This document shows, piece after piece, positions 7,994 through 17,167 of a stretch of 64,000 nucleotides of DNA; position 1 is the stretch's first letter, and each line of letters starts with the position of its first letter. Location: positions 1-64,000 of the forward strand of contig JALONN010000005.1 of NCBI GenBank assembly GCA_025454915.1, given 5' to 3'. The translations under genes were made by a program, and so were the position numbers. Origin of the DNA: Raineya sp. GTDB lineage: Bacteria; Bacteroidota; Bacteroidia; Cytophagales; Thermonemataceae. A model generated the notes under the pieces. That model saw only the letters and a list, made by a program, of their open reading frames with translations. It had not been told where the DNA came from and made no database searches.

Positions 7994-9459
7994 ATGGATG
8001 TTTTCAGAGGGAGAATAACTATAAATGTACTGCCTTTTCCCAGTTTACTTTCTAAAGAAATACTACCCTGATGTTTTTCTACAATATCTTTTACATAACT
8101 CAAACCTAAACCAAAGCCTTTTACATCGTGGGTATTGCCTTGTGGCACTCTGTAAAACTTATCGAACACCATAGCCTGATTTTCTTTGCTAATTCCAATA
8201 CCTTTGTCCGAAATCTTGATAATAAGCTGGTTATTCTTGTTTTCTGTGTTTACTGCAATATCAATATTATTTTTAGAATATTTAATAGCATTATCCAATA
8301 AATTAGAAATAATATTAGAGATATGGAAACTGTCTCCTAAAACTTGGTCATGAGTAGCATTGAGTGTTTTTGTGATTTTACCATCATTTTTTACTTTCAT
8401 TTCATAGGCACCAATCAGGTTTTCAATAATCTGATGCAAATGAATATCTTCTTTTTTTATTTCTAAACTTTTATTGTCTAAAATGGCTGCTTGTAGAATT
8501 TTTTCTACCTGAGAGTGTAAACGTTTGTTTTCGTCTTTAATTACTTTGACAAGCTGTTTGATTTTTTCAGGGTCTTTCAATACTTGTTCATGCTCGATAT
8601 TGGCAAGAGCAAAAGAAATTGTAGCAATTGGTGTTTTGAGTTCGTGACTTACATTATTAATGAAATCATTTTTGAGATTGGCTAATTTGTGCTGTTTCTT
8701 TAGAATTTTTACCCCTAAAATAAAACAAAACAAGGCAATAGCTGAGAGTGATAAGGCTGCAATGATATGAGATGTAAGAGATTTTAGTACAAATTTTTCT
8801 TCTTTAGGAAAGAAAAATCGGATTTCTTCCTTATCTGTAAATGATATTTTGTGTTTGGTATGATTGAACACAACAGAATCAGCAGGGTTGCTAATGTGAG
8901 AATACTTTTGTTGTTTGTTATTAAAAAAAGCTATCTGAACATCCAAATTGATATTATTTTGCTTTAAATGAGCTTTTAGCAAAGAGTCTAAAGGAAACAC
9001 TTTGGCAATACTGATATCGCTTTTCTCGCAGTCTAAACAGTATTGAATGCTTCTGAACAAGTAAAATTCTTTTAAACGTTTATTGTCTTTCCTACGAGTA
9101 GTCTCCAGTTCATTCTTAAAGCGTAAAAATTGTTCCTTTCGGATTTTTGGTAACAAAGTATCTGCTTTAAAATTTAATAAAGGATAGTTTTGAACAGTTT
9201 GGGCTGTCATAAATACAAAACTGCTATCTGTATTAAAATACAAGTCATTGAAGCTTTTTTTATCTTCTGTTCTTGATGTATGGCTGTTCCATATAGAAAA
9301 AACCTGTTGAGCTTGCCCAACGGACTTTTTCACATCAATATCAAAGTTTTCTTTTGCTCTCTGATATTGTTTGCTTAATGTCCCTATCTGCAACCCAAAA
9401 ATGAGACCAGCAGGCAGAGAAAGTAAATAAAGAATAATATGATATACGGATTTTTTCAT
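7990..9459 (-). CDS. Membrane sensor histidine kinase, partner of the adjacent OmpR-type regulator
   Basis: The protein begins with a transmembrane segment (YHIILYLLSLPAGLIFGL), has a periplasmic sensor region of about 210 residues without a known domain, and a second segment (IIAALSLSAIALFCFILGV). The HisKA box is NNVSHELKTPIATISFAL with the phosphorylated His. The ATPase domain shows the N box NLLDNAIKYSK, G1 DKGIGIS and G2 GFGLGLSYVKDI. An upstream ATG at 9483 would add the eight residues MSYLYLYS; I prefer 9459 because MKKSVYH is followed directly by the signal anchor. It overlaps the response regulator gene. Confidence 0.92.
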   Translation of the reverse strand: MKKSVYHIILYLLSLPAGLIFGLQIGTLSKQYQRAKENFDIDVKKSVGQAQQVFSIWNSHTSRTEDKKSFNDLYFNTDSSFVFMTAQTVQNYPLLNFKADTLLPKIRKEQFLRFKNELETTRRKDNKRLKEFYLFRSIQYCLDCEKSDISIAKVFPLDSLLKAHLKQNNINLDVQIAFFNNKQQKYSHISNPADSVVFNHTKHKISFTDKEEIRFFFPKEEKFVLKSLTSHIIAALSLSAIALFCFILGVKILKKQHKLANLKNDFINNVSHELKTPIATISFALANIEHEQVLKDPEKIKQLVKVIKDENKRLHSQVEKILQAAILDNKSLEIKKEDIHLHQIIENLIGAYEMKVKNDGKITKTLNATHDQVLGDSFHISNIISNLLDNAIKYSKNNIDIAVNTENKNNQLIIKISDKGIGISKENQAMVFDKFYRVPQGNTHDVKGFGLGLSYVKDIVEKHQGSISLESKLGKGSTFIVILPLKTSI

Positions 9460-9711
9460 GGAGTAAAGATACAAATAGCTCATTTAAGAGCCTAATATGT
9501 TAATATTCTGATAATCAATTTTAAGTTTTTATTAAGTTTTGAAAAATATTCAAAATGCTTATAATCATATATTTATATTTGATATTTCAAGAATTTTTAT
9601 AAAAACGATACCTTTTTTTTAAGTTTTTTTTGAAAGTCATTTAAGACTTTATTCATAAGGTTTTTGTGAAGAATTCAGTTGTTTTGAAACAGAATTTAAA
9701 CAAATATATTT

Positions 9712-10176
9712 ATGAAACTCAAAAAAATATTACTGCTTTTTGCCCTACTGATTATAGGCTTTTTTGTAGGAACAATTATCGCCAAAGCTCAAAATACACA
9801 AATAACTTCTAAGCCTAATATTGTAGGAAAATGGAAAGTAGATAAAAGTAGCATACCTGGCTTGGTTGATGATATTATTGAAAATGTTAGAAAAAAAGAT
9901 GCCTCACAAGCAGACGCCTTAAAGGAGCAAAAAGAAATGATTGAACAGGTTGTGGGTGAGACTATTTTTGAATACAAAGAAAATAATACTTATACTTTTG
10001 ATGTACCTGGAAGACCACAATCTACAGGAATATGGAAATTGAGTGAAGATAATAAGAAGATTATACGAACAGATGACAAAGGAAAGGAAATTATCAATGA
10101 CATCGTAGAAAGTACAAAAACAACATTAACCATTATTAATAGTGATAAAAGAAAAATTATCTATAATCGACAATAA
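9712..10176 (+). CDS. Small secreted lipocalin-like protein
   Basis: An N-terminal signal peptide or anchor (LLLFALLIIGFFVGTIIAKA) is followed by a domain of about 120 residues with beta-strand signatures of lipocalin-like families: IVGKWKVDKS near the start and STGIWKLSEDNKKIIRTDDK later. The domain is homologous to the C-terminal part of the subtilase encoded at 11769-14000 (WKP...VRK...LEYK...GSWKLSENNKK). The genes at 9712, 10179, 11255 and 11769 have the same direction and short gaps and probably form one transcript of exported proteins. Function unknown. Confidence 0.75.
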   Translation: MKLKKILLLFALLIIGFFVGTIIAKAQNTQITSKPNIVGKWKVDKSSIPGLVDDIIENVRKKDASQADALKEQKEMIEQVVGETIFEYKENNTYTFDVPGRPQSTGIWKLSEDNKKIIRTDDKGKEIINDIVESTKTTLTIINSDKRKIIYNRQ

Positions 10177-10178
10177 CT

Positions 10179-11234
10179 ATGAAAAATATAATAAGTCTGC
10201 TGATATTCTTTGTAATAATTCAAACGAGCCAAGCTCAAACATGGCAAAAATTAACCACAGAGCCGTATGCTGGTAAGCAAGATGATATCTGTTTTATTGA
10301 TGAAAACAAAGGTTGGTATATCAATGGGTACGGAAAAATCTATAAAACCACCGATGGAGGCAAAACTTGGGAAAAGCAAATTGAAAAAAAAGGCACATTC
10401 TTTCGTTGTGTGGCTTTTTTAGATAGTCTCAGAGGTTTTGCAGGAACAGTTGGTACTGATTATTTCCCAAACGTTACAGATACAATACCTCTTTATAGAA
10501 CCAGAGATGGAGGCAAAACTTGGGAGCCAGTAGTTTATAAAGGTGCTTATGTAAAAGGACTTTGTGCCATTGACATAGTCAGAGAGCAGTACATTAATCA
10601 TGGGCAAATAGACTATAAGTATCATATTTATGCCGTAGGGCGTGTAGGAAGCCCTGCGATGATGATGGTCTCGCATGATAATGGTGAAACATTTGAGTCT
10701 TCGAGTTTAGATGTAAATGCTAAAATGCTTTTCGATATTAAGATGTTTAATAAAAAAGAAGGTTTTGCCTGTGCAGCTACTGATGCAGATATTTCTAAAT
10801 CAAATGCCCTCATTTTGCGTACCAAAGATGGAGGCAAAACTTGGAAGAAAGTTTATCAATCGAAAAGACCTTATGAGACGACTTGGAAAGTTTCTTTCCC
10901 AAGTAAAAAAGTAGGATACGTAACAATCCAAAGTTATAACCCTGATACTACTGTCAAACAACAAAGAATTGCTAAAACTAAAAACGGAGGCAAAACTTGG
11001 AAAGAAGTAAATCTCTGCCAAGACTCAAAAGCTCGTGAATTTGGAATAGGATTCATAGATAATAATACAGGCTATGTAGGTACTATGCGAAGCGGATATG
11101 CCACCAAAGATGGAGGAAAAACTTGGGAAAAAGTAGATTTAGGTATGGCTTGTAATAAAATCAGAATCTACAAAGAGAATAATAAAGTCTATGGTTATTC
11201 CATCGGAGTCAATGTTTTCAAACTGATACAGTAA
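10179..11234 (+). CDS. Secreted YCF48/BNR-type beta-propeller protein
   Basis: A signal peptide (ISLLIFFVIIQTSQAQ) is followed by repeated Asp-box-like motifs KTTDGGKTWEK, RTRDGGKTWEP, RTKDGGKTWKK, KTKNGGKTWKE and ATKDGGKTWEK, spaced by 50-80 residues as in six- or seven-bladed propellers. The family includes the photosystem II assembly factor YCF48 and many exported bacterial proteins; here a role in protein binding outside the cell is more likely than photosynthesis. The motif is nearly identical at DNA level (GATGGAGGCAAAACTTGG), which suggests recent repeat homogenisation. It starts two bases after the previous stop codon. Confidence 0.82.
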   Translation: MKNIISLLIFFVIIQTSQAQTWQKLTTEPYAGKQDDICFIDENKGWYINGYGKIYKTTDGGKTWEKQIEKKGTFFRCVAFLDSLRGFAGTVGTDYFPNVTDTIPLYRTRDGGKTWEPVVYKGAYVKGLCAIDIVREQYINHGQIDYKYHIYAVGRVGSPAMMMVSHDNGETFESSSLDVNAKMLFDIKMFNKKEGFACAATDADISKSNALILRTKDGGKTWKKVYQSKRPYETTWKVSFPSKKVGYVTIQSYNPDTTVKQQRIAKTKNGGKTWKEVNLCQDSKAREFGIGFIDNNTGYVGTMRSGYATKDGGKTWEKVDLGMACNKIRIYKENNKVYGYSIGVNVFKLIQ

Positions 11235-11254
11235 ATTTTAAACCAGTTAAAATT

Positions 11255-11749
11255 ATGGAAATTTCAAAAAAATGGGAAAAGCTAAAAAATAATGAATATG
11301 CTTTTCTGGAAAATGATGTGGTAAAAGGAGTATTGACACTCGAGTGGAGTGGTTTACAAAACACAGCCACAGCCATCATCCATGATGAAACCTATAAGAT
11401 TAAAAGAAAGGGTTTCTGGAAAAACAAGATTCAAATTGAGAATAAGAACGAAAGAGTTGTTTTGGAGGTAGAGGTAGAAAAATGGTACTCCAATGACTGG
11501 ATTATAACTCACGAGGGTAGAAAATATCGTTTAGAAATCCGTAATAACTCTTTATCTGAATACGTGATTTTTGAAGGAGACCAAGAAATCATTTCTTATG
11601 GTTTGCATACAAATAAAACCCAAATAGCTACACGCATAAAAGCACAAAGTAAAAGTCCTATTTTATTCGATTTCTTGCTTTTTTATATGTTTCATTCTGT
11701 ATCTGCTGAAAATGGTGCTGATACTGTATTTTTAACCATGATTGCATAA
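11255..11749 (+). CDS. Conserved-looking hypothetical protein, beta-rich
   Basis: The 164 residues have no signal peptide and alternate short strands with charged turns (TYKIKRKGFWKNKIQIENKN, VVLEVEVEKWYSNDWIITHE). The pattern of Trp and aromatic strands resembles tubby-like or LURP-one-like barrels, but I cannot assign it. The C-terminus is hydrophobic (ILFDFLLFYMFHSVS). It sits between the propeller protein and the subtilase in a same-strand run. Confidence 0.6.
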   Translation: MEISKKWEKLKNNEYAFLENDVVKGVLTLEWSGLQNTATAIIHDETYKIKRKGFWKNKIQIENKNERVVLEVEVEKWYSNDWIITHEGRKYRLEIRNNSLSEYVIFEGDQEIISYGLHTNKTQIATRIKAQSKSPILFDFLLFYMFHSVSAENGADTVFLTMIA

Positions 11750-11768
11750 TTTTAAATATCTAAACTAT

Positions 11769-14000
11769 ATGAAAAAAGTTTTTAAAATAGCCAGCTTGAT
11801 AATGTTTTTTATAGGCAATCAGTGGCTAATGGCTCAGAAGATTAAAATTACAAAAGCCGATGACCTGCCTCGTCGCTCTGTTACACTCAAAGGAAAGGCA
11901 ACTGAAATTGTCAATGATATAGCACAACTCAATACCCTCAATAATGCTTTTATCAAAAACTTAGAGGCAGATTTAGAGAAATACGAAATTACTGATAAAG
12001 CAACACTCAAAGCATATTATCAGACGATTATGATGGGCTATGTTTTCAAAAAAGATTATGATAAAGCCCTTAGTTTTATTCCAAAAATACAAGACTTGGA
12101 AGATAAGAAGTCAGAAAAACTCACAACAGGATTGTTTTTACAGGCTTATGCAAAAACATTAAAACAAAATTCAGACAAAAAATCTGAAGCTTTTAAGCAA
12201 ACTTTTGTAAAAGAATATGCAAGTCTTTGGAAAAATCTGCCTTATAACGAAATCAAAAATGAATTGGAATCTGCAAGGGGGAGTATGAGTATTTTTAACC
12301 CAAATTTAATTACTTCTAGTTTAGAAAGCCAAATTCAACCTTTTTTAGATAATAATAAAAATGTGGTTCCAGAAGGCGTAATATCAAATTTTACAGGTAT
12401 TCGTTTTGTTTTGGATGAAAGAGCTGCTCTTGTGCCAGAAATGTTGAAGGTTTTGAACGAAATTTATGAAAAGAATAAAGTAAATGAAGTAAAAAAAGAT
12501 ATTTGGGCAGAGCGTGATGTTGCTTTGAGTGCATCAGAAAAAGGTACACCTGTGGTAGTAGCTGTTTGGGATAGTGGTGTGGATGTTAATATTTTTCCTA
12601 AAAATATAATCCATCAAGATAAAAAAGGCAAAAATGGCGTAGGATACAGTTTGGTAGAACATAAAAATGATGGTTTATTACTTGATAATCCACAAGGTAA
12701 AATCAAAACAGATATCAAACGTTTACAACTCCTTAGTAAAGGTTTTATGGATTTACAGGCAGGTATTGAAAGCCCTGAAGTGGCAGAGGTTCGTAAAACA
12801 ATAGCTAGCCTCAAGCCTGAACAAGCCAAAGATTTCCAAGAAGAAATGAGTTTTTATGGCACTTATTCACATGGAACGCATGTAGCTGGTATAGCTATCA
12901 AAGATAACCCTTTTGCTCGTTTGCTTACAGCTCGTATGGGTTGGGATTACAGAACTCTTCCCCCTGCACACACTCTAGAGTATGCTAAATTTCAGGCAAA
13001 TATGTATAAAGAGGTCGTTAAATATTTCAAAGAAAATAATGTAAAAGTAGTGAATATGAGCTGGAGATACGGAGTAGCTGCTTATGAAGGCATCCTTTCT
13101 TTGAACGGAGTAGGAAAAAATGATGAAGAACGTAAAAAGATGGCTAGAGAAATGTTTGAAATCGAGAAAAAAGCATTGTATGAAGCGTTCAAGTCAGCTC
13201 CCGAAATCTTATTTATCTGTGGTTCTGGAAATGAAAATAACGATGCGGGCTTTCAGGAATATATTCCTGCTTCTTTCCAAGGGCTTCCTAATCTGATAAC
13301 TATTGGTGCAGTTGATAATGAAGGTAAGAAAACATCTTTTACTACAGAAGGAAAAAGTGTAAGATTCTATGCCAATGGCTTTGAAGTAGAAAGTTTTGTA
13401 CCAGGTGGTGATAAAGTGAAGTTTTCAGGAACATCTATGGCTTCGCCAAATGTGGCAAACCTTGCAGCCAAAATTTTAGCCTTAAAACCAACTTTAAACC
13501 CTAAAGAAGTGATAGACCTAATTGAAAAAGGTTCTGATAATCTGCCAGAAAACCCTTCTTTAAAACTGATTAATCCTAAAAAGACAATAGAAATTTTAAC
13601 AGGAAGTCCAAGAGCTACCACTAACAATAATGTTACTCAATTACTTCTGAAAAAATGGAAGCCTGATGCTCAAACAGCTAGCTTTATGGTTGAGGATTAT
13701 ATCAATGAGGTAAGAAAGCAAAATGCTGAGCAGGCAAAACAAGTAGAAGCTCAAAAAGCAATGTTGGTACAAATTTTCTCTCAAGTAAATTTAGAATACA
13801 AAGCAGATGGTTCTTTGGTTGTAACTGTTCCCAGTAGTCCAGCTCAAACAGGTTCTTGGAAACTTTCTGAAAATAATAAGAAGTTAACAACCAACAAAGC
13901 AGGACAAGAAGATTACGAAATGATAGAAGAAATTACAAACGATAAATTAGTAACCACTACTTCAAAAGGGCGAAAATATGTGTATCTGTTAGCCAATTAA
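11769..14000 (+). CDS. Secreted subtilisin-like serine peptidase (S8) with a C-terminal lipocalin-like domain
   Basis: The start MKKVFKIASLIMFFIGNQWL gives a normal signal peptide ending at MAQ; the upstream ATG at 11742 overlaps the preceding gene. Residues about 40-250 are a helical pro-region. The catalytic domain shows D268 in VAVWDSGVD, H368 in YSHGTHVAG, an Asn in CGSGNENNDAG and S556 in SGTSMASPN. Residues about 615-743 are homologous to the small protein encoded at 9712. The domain order and Sec signal suggest export to the periplasm or outside the cell; I see no type IX secretion tail. The exact substrate is unknown. Confidence 0.92.
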   Translation: MKKVFKIASLIMFFIGNQWLMAQKIKITKADDLPRRSVTLKGKATEIVNDIAQLNTLNNAFIKNLEADLEKYEITDKATLKAYYQTIMMGYVFKKDYDKALSFIPKIQDLEDKKSEKLTTGLFLQAYAKTLKQNSDKKSEAFKQTFVKEYASLWKNLPYNEIKNELESARGSMSIFNPNLITSSLESQIQPFLDNNKNVVPEGVISNFTGIRFVLDERAALVPEMLKVLNEIYEKNKVNEVKKDIWAERDVALSASEKGTPVVVAVWDSGVDVNIFPKNIIHQDKKGKNGVGYSLVEHKNDGLLLDNPQGKIKTDIKRLQLLSKGFMDLQAGIESPEVAEVRKTIASLKPEQAKDFQEEMSFYGTYSHGTHVAGIAIKDNPFARLLTARMGWDYRTLPPAHTLEYAKFQANMYKEVVKYFKENNVKVVNMSWRYGVAAYEGILSLNGVGKNDEERKKMAREMFEIEKKALYEAFKSAPEILFICGSGNENNDAGFQEYIPASFQGLPNLITIGAVDNEGKKTSFTTEGKSVRFYANGFEVESFVPGGDKVKFSGTSMASPNVANLAAKILALKPTLNPKEVIDLIEKGSDNLPENPSLKLINPKKTIEILTGSPRATTNNNVTQLLLKKWKPDAQTASFMVEDYINEVRKQNAEQAKQVEAQKAMLVQIFSQVNLEYKADGSLVVTVPSSPAQTGSWKLSENNKKLTTNKAGQEDYEMIEEITNDKLVTTTSKGRKYVYLLAN

Positions 14001-14025
14001 AATAAATATATTAGAGCTTTTTATC

Positions 14026-14063
14026 ATAGCCAAAACTTAATAAGTTTTGGCTATATTTTTTTC
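14026..14063 (+). terminator. Intrinsic terminator after the subtilase gene
   Basis: ATAGCCAAAACTT (14026-14038) pairs perfectly with AAGTTTTGGCTAT (14042-14054) over a three-base loop, followed by A and a T-run. An almost identical element lies at 16382-16417. Confidence 0.9.
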
Positions 14064-14166
14064 AAAAAGTAAACATCTTCTTTCATAAAATTCCCATATT
14101 GTTTTCGTTAATGATATGAGATTATTTTTATTTTTATTTTTATTTATATTTATACACAATTTATTA

Positions 14167-14817
14167 ATGAATAATTCAATATCAATGGAAAACCTTGTTC
14201 CACATTATTTAAAATATTCTGAACAATATTCTGTAATTATTACAGATTTAAGAGGAAATTATGCTTATGTAAATTCTTTATTCCAGAAAAAATTTAATTT
14301 TCTTACAGAGAATTTTATTGGCAAGGAAAGCCTTTCTTTAGCTGTACACCCTGAAGAAACAGAAATTATAGGCAATGCTGTAAAAGAATGCTTCCAATCC
14401 CCTGAAAAAGTTGTAAAGATACACTTACGTAAACCAGATAATGCAGGAGATTATTACTGGACAAGTTGGGATTTATCAGCTTTTTTTAATGAAACTAAAG
14501 AGTTAATAGGAATTATTTGCATAGGACATGATATTTCAGAAAGCGAAAAATTAAGAATTCAAAATAAACGCTATACTGAAGAGATAGAGGAAAAAAATAT
14601 AATTTTGGAAAAACAAAATAAAATTTTACAAGAAATAGCTTGGAAAGAATCACATGAAATTAGAAAACCTATTGCAAATATTCTAGGGCTTATCAATCTT
14701 ATTACAATGAATGATGAAGAAAGAAAGCAATATGTACAATCTTTGGAAGATGTAACTAAAGACTTAGATGGAGTGATAAAAGAAATCGTAGATAAAACTC
14801 ATATTAAGAAAGACTGA
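14167..14817 (+). CDS. PAS protein with a histidine-kinase H-box but no ATPase domain
   Basis: Residues about 10-125 are a PAS fold (YSVIITDLRGNYAYVNSLFQ, GIICIGHDISE), followed by a coiled coil and the segment WKESHEIRKPIANILGLINL, which is a HisKA-type helix with the conserved His. The protein ends about 50 residues later, without N, G1 or G2 boxes. It may be phosphorylated in trans or serve as a dimerisation scaffold for the kinase encoded next. The longer start at 14116 would add a Phe/Leu-rich stretch (LFLFLFLFIFI) that looks like translated AT-rich leader; 14185 is also possible. Confidence 0.78.
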   Translation: MNNSISMENLVPHYLKYSEQYSVIITDLRGNYAYVNSLFQKKFNFLTENFIGKESLSLAVHPEETEIIGNAVKECFQSPEKVVKIHLRKPDNAGDYYWTSWDLSAFFNETKELIGIICIGHDISESEKLRIQNKRYTEEIEEKNIILEKQNKILQEIAWKESHEIRKPIANILGLINLITMNDEERKQYVQSLEDVTKDLDGVIKEIVDKTHIKKD

Positions 14818-14878
14818 TAGGATAAAGATTCAAATTCAAATATATTTTTTAATCTGGAAATGATAAAACAATGTTTTC

Positions 14879-15946
14879 ATGGATTTTGAACAAAATGTGT
14901 ATCAAAAAGACAACTTTTTTTTTGATACAATTGTAAATGCTTTTCCTGAGCCAATTGTAATAGATTCTATTGGAGAAAATGGAAACCTCACGACTCTTTA
15001 TTATAATAAAAAATATGTAGAAACTATTGGTACATCCTCTATTGAAGTAAGAACACAAAAACAGATGTTTATAGAAAATATGACGAAAAATAAATTGTTC
15101 AATACTTTGTCATCTGCAACTAAAGAACAAGAAACAAAATTTATAGTTCGATGTAAAGATAGTATAAATAGAATTTATAGAGTTGTTTTTAACCTATACA
15201 ATCAAAAAATATTAGTTACTGTTCTCAATGAAATAACGGATGTAGAGAAATATAGAGAGTTAGAACGTATGAATACTATTAAAGATAGGTTACTTTCTAT
15301 CCTTTCCCATGATTCAAGAATGCCTCTCAATAGTTTACATGCTTTGTTAGATATGCTCAGAAATAATGATATTAATTTTGAGGATTTTAATAACTTCTTA
15401 CCAGAAGTAGAGCAACAAGTAGATAAAGTAATAACTTTTTTAGATAATCTGACTTCTTGGATACAAATGCAGATTAAAAAAGGTGAAGTTCTTATAGCCC
15501 CACAAATGGTATCAGTTGATGAGGTTATACAAGAAATAAAACCCTTATTTCAGTCATCTATAATAGCAAAAAAAATTAATTTTGAGTATGTTCCTACAGA
15601 TATTCAGGTTTATGTGGACTATAATATGTTTTCATTGATTATTCGTAATTTAATTTCTAATGCCATAAAATTTGCTAAAACACAAGGAAATGTTTCTATC
15701 CATGTAGAAACAGATTCTTTTATAGTACACATTATCATAGAAGATAATGGAATAGGATTAACAAAAGAAGAAATTAATAAAATATTAAGTACACAAATGA
15801 TAAGTCATCAAGGAACAAACCACGAAATTGGATTTGGTTTAGGGCTTACACTTGTCCAAGAATATATTAAATTAAATAAAGGAAGTTTAAATATTTTGAG
15901 TGTTCCTAATCAAGGAAGTAAATTTATTGTATCTTTTCCAATATAA
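14879..15946 (+). CDS. Soluble sensor histidine kinase with an N-terminal PAS-like domain
   Basis: Residues about 10-120 form a PAS-like sensor (FPEPIVIDSIGENGNLTTLY). The H-box is ILSHDSRMPLNSLHALLDML with the phospho-accepting His, unusual in having SRMPL where DLRTPL is common. The ATPase domain carries NLISNAIKFAK, EDNGIGLTKE and GFGLGLTLVQEY. No membrane segment is visible, so it senses an internal signal or a partner. It is followed after 13 bases by a single-domain receiver, its likely partner. Confidence 0.9.
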   Translation: MDFEQNVYQKDNFFFDTIVNAFPEPIVIDSIGENGNLTTLYYNKKYVETIGTSSIEVRTQKQMFIENMTKNKLFNTLSSATKEQETKFIVRCKDSINRIYRVVFNLYNQKILVTVLNEITDVEKYRELERMNTIKDRLLSILSHDSRMPLNSLHALLDMLRNNDINFEDFNNFLPEVEQQVDKVITFLDNLTSWIQMQIKKGEVLIAPQMVSVDEVIQEIKPLFQSSIIAKKINFEYVPTDIQVYVDYNMFSLIIRNLISNAIKFAKTQGNVSIHVETDSFIVHIIIEDNGIGLTKEEINKILSTQMISHQGTNHEIGFGLGLTLVQEYIKLNKGSLNILSVPNQGSKFIVSFPI

Positions 15947-15959
15947 AAAAATTAAGGAT

Positions 15960-16349
15960 ATGGTAGAGAATATACATCATAACACTTATTATATGATTGT
16001 AGATGATGATATAATCAATAATAAAATTTGTGAAGTAATAATCAAAAAAAATATGCCCAATTCACAAATTATTTCTTTTACAGAAGCCTATAGAGCTTTA
16101 GACTATTTAGTAGATACAAATAATCATGTTCCAGATATTATTTTTTTAGATATTAATATGCCAGAAATTGATGGATGGGAATTCTTGAATAGATATGAAA
16201 AAATTAGTAATCAAAAAACTAAACTAATAATGTTATCTTCATCAACAAATGAAGATGATATGAACAATACTCAAAAATATAGTTTAGTAAAAGGGTTTAT
16301 TCAAAAACCACTAACAATGCAAAAATTAATTCAAAGTATAGTAAGCTAA
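15960..16349 (+). CDS. Single-domain response regulator (CheY-like)
   Basis: The 129 residues hold only a receiver domain: acidic pocket D15-D16-D17, phospho-acceptor D64 in IIFLDINMPE, Ser/Thr in MLSSSTNED and K in FIQKPLT. There is no output domain, so it likely signals by protein contact. I chose the ATG at 15960; the longer frame from 15900 would lie inside the kinase gene. Together with the two preceding genes it makes a three-gene signalling unit. Confidence 0.9.
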   Translation: MVENIHHNTYYMIVDDDIINNKICEVIIKKNMPNSQIISFTEAYRALDYLVDTNNHVPDIIFLDINMPEIDGWEFLNRYEKISNQKTKLIMLSSSTNEDDMNNTQKYSLVKGFIQKPLTMQKLIQSIVS

Positions 16350-16381
16350 AAAGATTTTTTGGAGAAAATTTTATAGAGATC

Positions 16382-16417
16382 ATAGCCAAAACTTATTAAG
16401 TTTTGGCTATATTTTTG
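16382..16417 (+). terminator. Intrinsic terminator after the receiver gene
   Basis: ATAGCCAAAACTT (16382-16394) pairs with AAGTTTTGGCTAT (16398-16410), loop ATT, then a T-run. The stem is identical to the terminator at 14026. Confidence 0.9.
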
Positions 16418-16448
16418 TGGTAAGTTCAAATCAAAACCATAAACTTTT

Positions 16449-17153
16449 ATGAAAAAATATCTTATTTTAGCATTATTTGGTATTACTGGCATCTCTAAAG
16501 GGCAAAATATGAATAGCTGTTACACAGAAGAAAACTTTGAAATCGCATACCATTATGTACAATGGAAAAAGCAAACATCTAAAAAACTAAGCGAAAACCA
16601 TAAAGTGCTTTTAGAAGATGGATATGAATTGGAAGCACTAGAACAAGACGGAATGCCCAAAATAGTTTTCTCCAAGAAAAATTACAGCTACTTTTTCGTA
16701 AGTAATAAAAATGGAATTACTCCACTAACAAAATCTGCCAGCGATTTAAAAAAGTATGAAGAAAAATTTTGTAAATTAATGGAAGTAGCAAAATTTAAAA
16801 ATCTACCTAAAAATTATACATACAGATACATTGACGGAGTGGGAAATGCTTGGATTATCTCTGATAAAGATATTGAATATAAGCCTATTACTAAAGAAAT
16901 GAGTTCTTCGGGTATGTATGATGGAGGAACGCCTTTTAAAAAGGAAATAACAGAAACCCAATTCAAAGAAATTCAGTCTCTTTTGAAAAAAGGTTTGCAA
17001 AATAAAGAGATTGAAACAGATAGCAGAAGAAAAGGAACAGGAGTAATTGAAGAGGCTGTCACACCTACTGTAACAGTAGTAAGTAAAATCATTTTGATGG
17101 ATGCAAAAGAGAAACAAGCTATTGAAGCATGGTTAAATGCTCAGAAACCATAA
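16449..17153 (+). CDS. Secreted hypothetical protein
   Basis: A signal peptide (KKYLILALFGITGISKGQ) precedes 215 residues rich in Lys, Glu and Tyr with no domain that I recognise. The motif NKNGITPLTKSASDLKKYEE and the C-terminus KIILMDAKEKQAIEAWLNAQ suggest an alpha/beta fold. It starts after a strong terminator and is followed 14 bases after its stop by the start of the next secreted hypothetical gene, so the two are probably cotranscribed. Confidence 0.65.
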   Translation: MKKYLILALFGITGISKGQNMNSCYTEENFEIAYHYVQWKKQTSKKLSENHKVLLEDGYELEALEQDGMPKIVFSKKNYSYFFVSNKNGITPLTKSASDLKKYEEKFCKLMEVAKFKNLPKNYTYRYIDGVGNAWIISDKDIEYKPITKEMSSSGMYDGGTPFKKEITETQFKEIQSLLKKGLQNKEIETDSRRKGTGVIEEAVTPTVTVVSKIILMDAKEKQAIEAWLNAQKP

Positions 17154-17167
17154 AATACTTTCTTAAT

